From Runella sp. SP2 (lineage in GTDB: Bacteria; Bacteroidota; Bacteroidia; Cytophagales; Spirosomataceae), in contig NZ_CP031030.1 of assembly GCF_003711225.1 (NCBI RefSeq), forward strand, positions 3,658,001 to 3,722,000: 64,000 nt of DNA. The letters run 5' to 3'. Positions within the stretch are counted from its first letter, which is position 1, and the number at the start of each line of letters is the position of its first letter. This document shows positions 19,401 to 27,700 of this stretch, piece by piece. Below the pieces are notes generated by a model. It was not told the DNA's origin, made no database searches, and saw only the letters and a program-made list of their open reading frames with translations. Both the position numbers and the translations under genes were made by a program.

Positions 19401-20053
19401 GTTGGATTACTAGAGTTGCTAATGTTAACTTCTATTAATTGACGGTCTCTTAAATTAACAACCCATAAAGTATTACGAGTCGGGCTAATGTCCATATCCC
19501 CTAAACCAGATTTACCAGCCAAAGCATAGGCTGGGTTGTCCGCATTTGGATCACTGAATGCCCCTAGCGTCCCATGGTCATTGCTAGCACCCGTGTTGAT
19601 AGTCACCGAACTACCGTTGGGCAACTGGCCTGTTTTTCCATTCAGGTCAATTAATAAACTTGCCGTGGGAGTGCTACTTGATGCAGGAATGACATAGATA
19701 GCCCCAGAGCCATTTGGCCCATAGCCCGAATGCCTTTTTAAAGCGGCGGCAGCATAAAATGAATTAATCCGAACGTCGAATGCTGTCCCCCAAGTAGCAC
19801 CAATTTGGCCGAAATTTGCCAAATGGCTAACTGCAGAAGCCCCCGAAGATAAACTATTACTCCCCTGCCCTGCATTGTAATACACACCAACAAAAGCATC
19901 TTGGGTGCTATTATTTGCGTTTGTGTGGCTACCATTGACATAGCATGGAACTCCCACAACGGGCGTTTGGGCACGTACTAAATAATTGACCGTACATTGC
20001 AAAAGCAACACAATGTATCCAATGACAGGCAAATAAAGTTTTTGAGTTTTCAT
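10478..20053 (-). CDS. Giant SdrD-B/propeller/Ig/DUF11 secreted protein (gene B)
   Basis: This is a 3191-residue protein with a signal peptide (about 1-29, ending VRAQ). In order: propeller-like module 1 (about 31-510); Ig-like region; SdrD-B domain (about 729-805, FFDYNADGIKQTGETQG); propeller-like module 2 (about 843-1340); SdrD-B domain (about 1345-1495, YVWNDANKNGVQDPCEK); Ig-like units; a choice-of-anchor E-like region (about 1808-2038, LPIIIPKFDEQGGTRVL); 247-residue Ig/PKD super-repeats (about 2040-2790); a DUF11 domain (about 2970-3092, LALKKSINTKIARVGDVLTY); and a cysteine-rich Ig-like tail ending VKKVKK. I see no T9SS sorting domain although the protein should be exported. The propeller call rests on repeated phrases such as DMDISPTRNTLWVVN and DLEILDDGSMLISLMDR. 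The function is probably cell surface or matrix, ligand unknown. It appears monocistronic. Confidence 0.93.
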   Translation of the reverse strand: MKTQKLYLPVIGYIVLLLQCTVNYLVRAQTPVVGVPCYVNGSHTNANNSTQDAFVGVYYNAGQGSNSLSSGASAVSHLANFGQIGATWGTAFDVRINSFYAAAALKRHSGYGPNGSGAIYVIPASSSTPTASLLIDLNGKTGQLPNGSSVTINTGASNDHGTLGAFSDPNADNPAYALAGKSGLGDMDISPTRNTLWVVNLRDRQLIEVNISNSSNPTVGKVYPINATSTGVTPTDGELRPWGLEVTSDGSVYLGVVASAENVTPAAPTTSGPIDLSSTTNRESVSNRAKLKGYVFKLDKTTGNFTQVVAIDLNYARGNPGVGNNNTAEWVPWYDDYTNGIPNIGDGYFQLYPQPLIADLEILDDGSMLISLMDRHGLQTGSEGNTQPGTSNTDERVRASGDVVRVLSSGGGSWSSTISNYYGDAMSNLENEAALGGIAYKSGSNEFIGVTVDPVASNSNGLTVMSLAGTMIDNQDLVSYNGGAGVGANPLLGSKGLALGDVEIGNVGDPEPCVVPSTIGAAVSAPSCSGATADNNGAIVLNSINNADRYGISTGATYSGPTYSTATAIVSFPSTLQNNIPNTGGTYTIRFFNGADNCTKDTTITVAAVTCTATCSITVKPMVSGCYQNNGSKATVSVEVAWQNAPAGETITVTGPAGSVPATRTITPGSISVNYGFGATGSQTIVSPQVIAFEIPANGASGLSVSANFSTTTSCSVTSTTFSAPAACEPLVCGANQTGGSVFFDYNADGIKQTGETQGLEGVTVKAFDCNGALVSTTTTDFNGKYVFTGLAAGSYPIRVEFSNLPSIYGNGTVNGADGRTTVQFVTAADCNVDLGVLDPNDYCQTNPLVFVPCFVNGDPLAGGDAGTMDATVMFDYANTGLPNQTGGGYVAPSHIANAVQVGTLWGTAYNRFTKRIFQSAILKRHAGLGPDGIAAIYVTDLTNPASPVVSSFINVKNDLNIDVEDAGSPVLSNAARLLPANRADASNDPSVISQIGKVGIGDIDLSEDGNMFWFVNVYDKKLYSVNISAYNADGTTKPTAADAIGYTIPNPGCVAGVARPFGLKIVDGNAYVGVVCDGSISQNKSDLRAYVYKLTGSTWSTVFDFPLTYPKGPADTHPSVRAVTGWFPWTDDWSTYIATLRDMGGNIYSWTYPMPMLTDIEFDIDGSMILGFGDRAGLIGGSVNYAPTGNSPLYSTTSGGDFLRAYYSNGTYILENAAKAGPTTGSNPTNDQGPGFGEFYDENLTWSYNGGNIELAHAETALGALALRPGSGEIVTTAMDPVGGYNVPADWSSNPFDAGGVIKANNQTGAKNGGYVVYQGIRNKGLFGKSTGLGDIELGCSIPTYLELGNYVWNDANKNGVQDPCEKALKDINVTLYKGTTKIATTKTGTNGEYYFSSKSTLTTGTWEGTGADTTLLPNTAYKLVFGEGQLVAGKLTVAGLGQFDVTLKDATASNGNDQNDSDAEVISGAFCINLTTGNAGSVNHTFDAGFYCTSPSIGASSITLTAPKCAVTVPQNDGKISLSIAIAPYDKYRTKTGTGAWSGDTTYATATAIGSTFPKDLVTGISNAGATYTIRFYNGECCYKDTTITIAPVACCVLPVASATPKIQTICVGGIASAFTATPSTGVEYKWYGPLTSTSGSLGTAISGATNATFTPTGTALTTSGTKYYAVVVNTTGDVTCADTAFVQLDVSKITVPAVTALCHANGTPEDGTDDYMTFSIHVSTEPMSTNKFTVTATQGGNPLVITLSNGSAATAINCGLNTPLRTPAGSAGKGSVTLTITDNVTGCSTTVVVTDPGTCAVTCVQGTPSTVTYEYGTQVDITELNSLPIIIPKFDEQGGTRVLTSVKLEYLVGGKTAFIFENRAAQSQSFNAKASSEATLTLDGTGIATNMLEMAVPQTTLPGGILVPGTGNWAGDSIPSPVPTPTTLGRMESWVSDYLTVFKDPRVDARWVTNATGDATDDDDMYINPMIADSASGTFTYNTALALAPFIGTGNVPLEVSTLSGLSLTGGGGNLRALQRTRAYASAKVTYTFECILCTKPVAFATPKTQTICAGGAATAYTATPSTGVEYKWYGPLADTTSNLGTAVSGATSATFTPSGAVLTTAGTKYFAVVVNTAGDANCADTVFVQLVVNAKPVIADGSATICAGESVDLTSKITNYDTYLSPVWTVGTANGTVVTTPASVKPTGTTTYVLVAQNAAGCKDTANVVVTVNVKPNAGKDTTLVCVNATTNTLATSITLSPSPSGGSWSQLGTTPTTATISGNDVTGMTVAGTYQFIYTSVAGCKDTIAVTVAPCPVCVKPNAGADAASVCQPTKTAKLTAVTSGGTWAPIGSPANPSAATIDVSGNISGLNAAGTYRFVYSITGGGQTCTDTAQVIVLAKPVIADGSATICAGESVDLTSKITNYDTYLSPVWTVGTANGTVVTMPASVKPTGTTTYVLVTQNAAGCKDTANVVVTVNIKPNAGKDTTLACVNAATNTLATSYTLVPSPAGGSWSQLGTTPTTATITGNNVTGMTIAGTYQFIYTTSAGCKDTVAVTVAPCAGCVKPNAGADAANVCQPTSTAKLTAVTTGGTWAPIVSPANPSAATIDASGNISGLNAAGTYKFVYSVTSGGQTCTDTAQVTVLAKPVIADGSATICAGESVDLTSKITNYDTYLSPVWTVGTANGTAVATPSSVKPTGTTTYVLVAQNAAGCKDTANVVVTVNAKPSAGKDTTLVCSNGNVPSSVQLSATPTGGTWSALTGNPTGATISSSGLVSITNATAQGKSFDFVYSVNGCQDTVKVIVPTCPAPCVATSVTLTDAPVCSADVQTYSITFSVTNKLGVVKVNKGTLSGNNPYTVTGIPSGASVIITDSLSAICKSDTTIVGPNCNCNPPVPVLLAPSLTACIGDTFPTLKATVVGLSTVEWFSQQTGGTVLSTGLNYKPSGTVTANTVFYAQARSTDPTCPTAVSTSRVPATINAQSCIDTIDLALKKSINTKIARVGDVLTYTIKVWNEWNKNATGVEVTDSIATTVQFVSGSFVVSRGSATISGNVIKWNIGNIAAAGDTVTLRYQVRATQAGIHLNTAEISKTNEKDKDSTPGNGKGGEDDIDQECFTVPFELCAGQKLEVGVPANLTNVQWFKNGGTTSVATGNVVLFSEVGVYTFTATNQTCPANGCCPVIIEAGANCCPVDLCIPYTVKKVKK
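11700..13900 (-). repeat. 741-bp Ig/PKD super-repeats in gene B
   Basis: The CTGGCTTGG landmark recurs at 12151, 12892 and 13633, exactly 741 bp (247 residues) apart. Units differ by scattered mostly silent changes. The DNA at 11875 onward is nearly identical to position 1 onward in gene A. Confidence 0.88.
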
Positions 20054-20549
20054 TCAAGAAAATTCTAAATAGTTGAAAACGAAATTGATGTGCTCCTAGT
20101 CAGTAACCATCTTCTCATCTATTCACATGCTGTATAATGCGAAATAAATTATTTCATTTTTGTAAAATATATACCCAAAAATGAAGGGTCACTTCAAAAG
20201 AAGACCACGATTTGGTTTGTAGCAACTACCATACCATTTTTCTCAAATGATATACCTTATTCTAAAAAATCAGTACATTAAATACTAGTTATTTATTCCA
20301 TTTCAGTTATTAAAGGAAGTAGTCCACCAATAAAAAACGCTATTTAAGAATATATAGAGTGTATTAAAGCCCACTCTATGTATGTCTTTTAAGTGTTCAA
20401 TCAAAAGTTTTTGAAACATTCAAACTAGTCCCGGTACAGGCGTAACATTTGTAGTAGCAGCTAACTTTTATGTTCAACTATTTAAGGCTCGACACACACC
20501 ACACAAAACCCTCATTTTCAGAAATTTACACCTTTAATAAGTACAAAAA
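20054..20549. other. AT-rich intergenic region upstream of gene B
   Basis: Nearly 500 bp without a supportable gene. It should hold the promoter of gene B, but I find only weak TAnnTTTG-like matches on the minus strand (TATATTTT near 20170). An inverted repeat occurs at 20351-20382. The paired TTYATCACC elements found near genes A, LytTR and AraC are not seen here. Confidence 0.6.
20351..20382. other. Inverted repeat (hairpin) between genes B and C
   Basis: The arms TATATAGAGTG (20351-20361) and CACTCTATGTA (20372-20382) pair over 11 bp with one G-T pair and a 10-nt loop. A short T run follows on the plus strand. No gene on either strand clearly ends here, so it may be an operator, a leader structure or part of a small RNA. 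Confidence 0.4.
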
Positions 20550-20578
20550 AAATAGGCTACCCAAAAGGCAGCCTATTT
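20544..20578 (-). terminator. Intrinsic terminator of gene C
   Basis: On the minus strand, arms AAATAGGCT and AGCCTATTT (20550-20558 with 20570-20578) form a perfect 9-bp stem followed by eight or more T residues. It begins 24 bp beyond the gene C stop. Confidence 0.85.
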
Positions 20579-20602
20579 AAAGTTGATTTAACTATCCTCT
20601 AT

Positions 20603-21785
20603 TTATTTTTTCACTTTTCGCACTGTAAATGGCACACAAACCTCGGCTGGGCAACAGTTGGTGCCTGGTTCGATGATGACTGGACAACAGCCGTTGGATG
20701 GACATGTCTGGTTCGTTGCAGTGAAAGTATAAACGCCATCTTCACTGAATAATACCACATTACCCGTTGCAACGACCGTTGTACCACCGTTTCTGAACCA
20801 TTGGACATTCGTCAAATTGGCAGGAACACCTACTTCTAACTTCTGACCCGCGCACAACTCAAACGGCACCGTGAAGCATTGCTGATCGATGTCATCTTCG
20901 CCACCTTTACCATTACCTGGCGTGCTGTCTCTGTCCTTCTCGTTGGTCTTACTGATTTCGGCCGTGTTCAAGTGTACTCCCGCTTGCGTCGCTCGCACTT
21001 GGTAGCGCAAGGTCACTGTGTCGCCATTTGCTGCGATGTTACCTATCGTCCACTTAATCACGTTTCCGCTGATGGTCGCACTGCCTCGGCTCGCTACAAA
21101 GCTACCGCTCACAAACTGCGCCGTGGTCGCGATGCTGTCCGTTACTTCTACACCCGTCGCGTTCTTGTTCCATTCATTCCACACTTTTACCGTGTACGTC
21201 AGCACATCACCCACTCGCGCTATTTTAGTACTAATTGATTTCTTCAACGCCAAATCAATGGTGTCGATGCAGTTTTGTGCGTTGATGTTGGCAGGAACTC
21301 GGCTCGTACTAATGGCTGTCGGGCAACTTGGGTCAGTGCTGCGTGCTTGGGCGTAGAACACTGTGCTACCCGTTACGGTGCCAGCTGGTTTATAATTTAA
21401 GCCCGTTGACAGCAACGTTCCGCCTGTTTGTTGGCTATACCACTCTACAGTCGCCAAACCTACTATCGCTGCTTTCAAGGTCGGGAAGGTATCACCGATA
21501 CAAGCCGTCATGCTTGGTGCCAACAACACTGGTACTGGAGGGTTACAGTTACAATTAGGCCCAACAATGGTCGTATCGGCTTTACACAAAGCACTCAAAC
21601 TATCAGTGATAATCAAACTCGCACCCGATGGAATACCAGTTACGGTATATGGATTATTGCCTGTTAAAGTCCCTTTGTTGACCTTCACAATGCCCATTTT
21701 GTTGTTTACCGTAAACTTAATGCTGTACGTTTGAACGTCCTGCGAACACAACGGCGCTTCGGTCACAATCACACTTGATTTCACA
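20603..21785 (-). repeat. 3' segment of gene C, near-duplicate of gene B 10478-11660
   Basis: The last ~390 codons of genes B and C (Ig-like region, DUF11, cysteine-rich tail) align without gaps by eye with scattered substitutions, many silent. This is far closer than the upstream parts of the two proteins. Confidence 0.8.
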
Positions 21786-24700
21786 CAAGGCACAATCAAT
21801 CCTGCATCCACCGTCAAGTTATCTTTTGCAATACCCGTGCCTAATGCGTCGATTGGCACCACTTGACTCCGTCCTGTTGTCGGTCCAAAATCACTGTCTT
21901 TGGTATCATCAGCGCCTTCGTTTTGTTTACTTGTAATTTGACACGTATCGGCCAAACTTGAAAGGACAAGTTGCACAAAATAATTGCCGCTCGACAAGTT
22001 GGTAAACAAGTACTTACCCGTTGCATCGGTGGTATCTTTGGCTACCAAAACAGGTGTTGGAGTAGTTATACCTTCCAAGCGATATAGTTCTAGGATTACT
22101 CCAGCCACTCCTTTTTCCGCTGGCAAATCTTGTAAACCATTGTTGTTCACATCTTTCCAAACGAAGTCCCCAATCGAACCTTTGGGAGAGTACAAGGCCG
22201 CATCCACCGTTGGGTTGTCTTTGACAATGCCTGTACCCAATGCGTCTATCGTTACAGTTTGTGATAAGCCCGTCGTCGGGTTGAAATCGCTGTCTTTCGT
22301 ATCGTCGCCGCCTAAATCTTGCTTACTGCTAATCACACAACCTGCTGGTAAACTCGTCGTCACAATTTTTACTTGGTACGTGCCTGAGTTCAAATTTGAG
22401 AACAAGTATAAACCATTGGCATCCGTCGTGTCAGTCGCCAATACGGCGCTCGTCGATGGGTTCAACAATTGAACAATCACACCCGCTACCGCTGGTTCGC
22501 CTACATCCTGAACGCCATCATTGTCTTGATCTTTCCAAACATAATCCCCAATCGAACCTTTTGGCGAGTACAAACCTGCGTCAACCGTTGGGTTGTCTTT
22601 GACAATGCCTGTACCCAATGCGTCTATCGTTACCGTTTGTGATAAGCCCGTCGTCGGGTTGAAATCGCTGTCTTTCGTATCGTCACCGCCCAAGTCTTGC
22701 TGGCTGCTAATCACACAACCCGCTGGCAAACTCGTCGTCACAATCTTTAATTGATAACTGCCTGAGTTCAAGTTCGAGAACAAGTACAAACCATTGGCAT
22801 CCGTCGTGTCAGTCGCCAATACGGCGCTCGTCGTTGGGTTCAACAATTGAACTATCACGCCCGCCACCGCTGGTTCGCCTGCATCTTGTACGCCATCATT
22901 GTCTTGGTCTTTCCAAACATAATCCCCAATCGAACCTTTGGGAGAGTACAAACCTGCATCCACCGTTGGGTTGTCTTTGGCAATGCCTGTACCCAATGCG
23001 TCTATCGTTACCGTTTGTGATAAGCCCGTCGTCGGGTTGAAATCGCTGTCTTTCGTATCGTCACCGCCCAAGTTCTGCTGGCTGCTAATCACACAGCCTG
23101 CTGGCAAACTCGTCGTTACTATCTTCACTTGATAACTGCCTGAGTTCAAGTTCGAGAACAAGTACAAACCATTGGCATCCGTCGTGTCAGTCGCCAATAC
23201 GGCGCTCGTCGTTGGGTTCAACAATTGAACTATCACGCCCGCCACCGCTGGTTCGCCTGCATCCTGAACGCCATCATTGTCTTGATCTTTCCAAACATAA
23301 TCCCCAATCGAACCTTTGGGAGAGTACAAACCTGCATCCACCGTTGGGTTGTCTTTGGCAATGCCTGTACCCAATGCGTCTATCGTTACCGTTTGTGATA
23401 AGCCCGTCGTCGGGTTGAAATCGCTGTCTTTCGTATCGTCACCGCCCAAGTTCTGCTGGCTGCTAATCACACAGCCCGCTGGCAAACTCGTCGTTACTAT
23501 CTTCACTTGATAACTGCCTGAGTTCAAGTTCGAGAACAAGTATAAACCATTGGCATCCGTCGTGTCAGTCGCCAATACGGCGCTCGTCGTTGGGTTCAAC
23601 AATTGAACTATCACGCCCGCTACCGCTGGTTCGCCTACATCCTGAACGCCATCATTGTCTTGGTCTTTCCAAACATAATCACCAATCGAACCTTTGGGAG
23701 AGTACAAACCTGCATCCACCGTTGGGTTGTCTTTGACAATGCCTGTGCCCAATGCGTCTATCGTTACAGTTTGTGATAAGCCCGTCGTCGGGTTGAAATC
23801 GCTGTCTTTCGTATCGTCACCGCCCAAGTTCTGCTGGCTGCTAATCACACAGCCCGCTGGCAAACTCGTCGTCACAATCTTCACTTGATAACTGCCTGAG
23901 TTCAAATTTGAGAACAAGTACAAACCATTGGCATCCGTCGTGTCAGTCGCCAATACGGCGCTCGTCGTTGGGTTCAACAATTGAACTATCACGCCCGCCA
24001 CCGCTGGTTCGCCTGCATCTTGTACGCCATCATTGTCTTGGTCTTTCCAAACGTAATCCCCAATCGAACCTTTTGGCGAGTACAAGGCCGCATCCACCGT
24101 TGGGTTGTCTTTGGCAATGCCTGTACCCAATGCGTCTATCGTTACCGTTTGTGATAAGCCCGTCGTCGGGTTGAAATCGCTGTCTTTCGTATCGTCGCCG
24201 CCTAAATCTTGCTTACTGCTAATCACACAGCCTGCTGGTAAACTCGTCGTCACAATTTTTACTTGGTACGTGCCTGAGTTCAAATTTGAGAACAAGTATA
24301 AACCATTGGCATCCGTCGTGTCAGTTGCCAATACGGCGCTCGTCGTTGGGTTCAACAATTGAACTATCACGCCCGCTACCGCTGGTTCGCCTACATCCTG
24401 AACGCCATCATTGTCTTGGTCTTTCCAAACATAATCCCCAATCGAACCTTTTGGCGAGTACAAACCTGCGTCAACCGTTGGGTTGTCTTTGACAATGCCT
24501 GTACCCAATGCGTCTATCGTTACCGTTTGTGATAAGCCCGTCGTCGGGTTGAAATCGCTGTCTTTCGTATCATTACCGCCCAAGTCTTGCTGGCTGCTAA
24601 TCACACAGCCCGCTGGCAAACTCGTCGTCACAATCTTCAATTGATAACTGCCTGAGTTCAAGTTCGAGAACAAGTACAAACCATTCGCATCCGTCGTGTC

Positions 24701-27700
24701 AGTCGCCAATACGGCGCTCGTCGTTGGGTTCAACAATTGAACTATCACGCCCGCCACCGCTGGTTCGCCTGCATCTTGTACGCCATCATTGTCTTGGTCT
24801 TTCCAAACGTAATCCCCAATCGAACCTTTGGGAGAGTACAAGGCCGCATCCACTGTTGGGTTGTCTTTGGCAATGCCTGTACCCAATGCGTCTATCGTTA
24901 CAGTTTGTGATAAGCCCGTCGTCGGGTTGAAATCGCTGTCTTTCGTATCGTCACCGCCCAAGTTCTGCTGGCTGCTAATCACACAGCCCGCTGGCAAACT
25001 CGTCGTCACAATCTTTAATTGATAACTGCCTGAGTTCAAGTTCGAGAACAAGTACAAACCATTGGCATCCGTCGTGTCTGTGGCTAATACCGCGCTGGTC
25101 GTCGAATTTAACAATTGCACAATCACACCCGCTACCGCTGGTTCGCCCACATCTTGAACGCCGTTGTCGTTTTGGTCTTTCCAAACGAAGTCCCCAATCG
25201 AACCTTTAGGCGAGTACAAACCTGCATCTATCGTTGGATTGTCTTTGCTCAGGCCACCAATTACTGGGTCTAACTTCACTACATTGCTCAGACCGTTTGT
25301 GCCAAAATCATTATCAGTCACATCTGGTCCAAGGTCTTTTTGAGAACTTATCACGCAGCTATCGGGCAAGGTACTCAACACCAACTGAACGATGTAATCA
25401 CCTTTAGGCAAGTTTTTGAACTCATACTTACCGCCCGTTGCCGTTACGGTAGAATCCAACTTAGCGACAGGATTACCACTTGCGTTGGCAGACCACAATA
25501 TCATTTTCACACCATTTACCCCTGGCTCACCGCTGTCCTGCTGACCATTATTGTTTAGGTCTTTCCAAACAAAGTCGCCGATTGAACCTACGGTTGAGTT
25601 AAATCCAGCATCGAAGGTATGATTTGCCCCTGCATCAGGTGTGGTTTCACAAATTACAGGATAACCTTGTAAAACAGCGGGGGCGGTATTGGTGGCAATT
25701 TCAAAGTCACTGTCGTTTTGGTCGTTACCCCCGTCAGTTGTGCTGTTAAGTTTTGTCAACTGATAGCCTACTCCACCTACCGTTAGTGAGCCAGTAGTCG
25801 TGTTAAATTTACTATCTTCTTTCCCAATCACGATATAGTACTGGGTGTTAGGTTGTGGCCCTAAAACATTGGGTTTGGCAGCGCCAATCGTATCAACAAC
25901 GTTGGTGGCATCGAAATAATACTCCCCTAGTGCATTCGTTGTATCTTTGGCTAAGAAATTACCCAATTTATCATAAAGACTCACGACCACATTGGCAATA
26001 CCAGGCTCGTTGCAAGGGTCTTGCACTCCATCTTTATCGGTATCAATCCACAAACGGTTACCAATTTGGACGGGTGCAACGTCACAAAGCGCTTCCAAAT
26101 CTCCCAAGGCAATGGCCTTACTAAAGAAGGTTGTGCTCATCGACACAGGAGTTACTTGGTATCTTCTGGCGCTGTTACCGTTGGTATTATTGAAGTACGT
26201 CACCCCCGATGACACCACATCAAATGGATCTAACACAGTCACTGCTAACTCATTACGACCTGCGATAAATGCCATACCACCGTAGCTGGTTTCTAAGTGA
26301 TCAGTCTGGTAGTTATCACCCGAATAAAACTCACCTCCACCTGGGCCTTGGTTGTTGCCGACACCTCCTGCTGAGGTATTGGTACCCACTTTACCATTAC
26401 TTTCGAGGGTGAAATTACCCGCATTGGCATCTGCTCTCAACACATCGCCCGCAATGGTGGAACGAATGGTAGCAGTTCCGTACGTTTTGTAATTTCTATC
26501 GCCCGATTGATGTCCAAAACGGTCAAAAAAGCCTAATACCATGTCTCCATCTTCCAAAAACTCAATGTCTGACAACACGGGTTGAGGATATACCGTGAAA
26601 ATATCCACATTAAATGCTTTGTCAATCGCGCCCGTCCATGCTTGCCATCTTACAACAGGTTCTTGACTATAAGGGCGGCCGTGTGTGTAAGTAAGTGGTA
26701 CGGTCAAAACAGGAGTAAAAATGGTAGAACCATCGTCTGTCAACTCATAGACAATGCTTTTTAGCTGTTCTTTGTCTTGGGTCAACTCGGCAGGGCAAGT
26801 AGTTCCTACATACACTTTTCCTTTGTGGTATTTCAACGCAAACGGATAAGCCCTGTCTTCAAACTTCGCCCCTGCTACTGACCAAATTTTAATCCCACTC
26901 AAAATCGCGTTGGCATCTCCTCCTGGCAAGTCATTAATAGTAATATCCAAGCGATCATCGGTGACGGCCACGTTGTTGAACATTTGTGAAACACTCGCAT
27001 TGGCCGCTATCGCTAGGGTTTGCGCTGTTCCTTCTACTGTATTGGTCTGATTTCTTGCCGCTGTATTATTACCAAAGTACAATTGAACATTGTATGTACC
27101 ATTGGGAAGGCTAATCTTGTACTCAAACCCTGCCCCATTTCGGAACGTCGAATAAGCCGCGCCAGAACGTCCTGAAGAAGTTGTGACCCCTCCCGAGAAG
27201 AATTCATCACCCACAAAACCATTGATCAATGCGCCATTGACGTTTCCTCCTGCTTTAATATACAAAGTATCGTAGCTGCTTCCGCACGCTTTGGGAATAT
27301 TAAAAGTTGTCAACGCTCCTGCTGAACCATCGGTATTGATAGCAATTTTGTGCAGTTGACTGCCTTTGGGATTCACCACCCAAAGGGCTGAGTTATCGTG
27401 TGAAATGTCAATGTCACCAATCCCAACCTTTCCAATTAATGGGAAGGTCGTAGCGTCATTACTAGGGGCAGTAGGAACACCCAATCCACGGGCAGCGTCA
27501 TCACCAATGGTACCAAAATCTAAATTATAAGGCGCTTTGGTTAAATCAGCCCAAACGCTGTTGGTTAAAGTCGCCGCGTACGGATTTGAAGTTTGCCAAA
27601 TGATGCCTAAATCGCCTTTGTTATCTCCATCCATGTCTTTCAATCCTGCATGTCGTTTGAGGAATGAACCCGTAAATAACTGTTTGGTCTGGTTGTTATA

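Noticed and set aside
22181-25204. CRISPR-like or satellite periodicity at 378 bp
   Set aside because: The units are in-frame SdrD-B domains of gene C.
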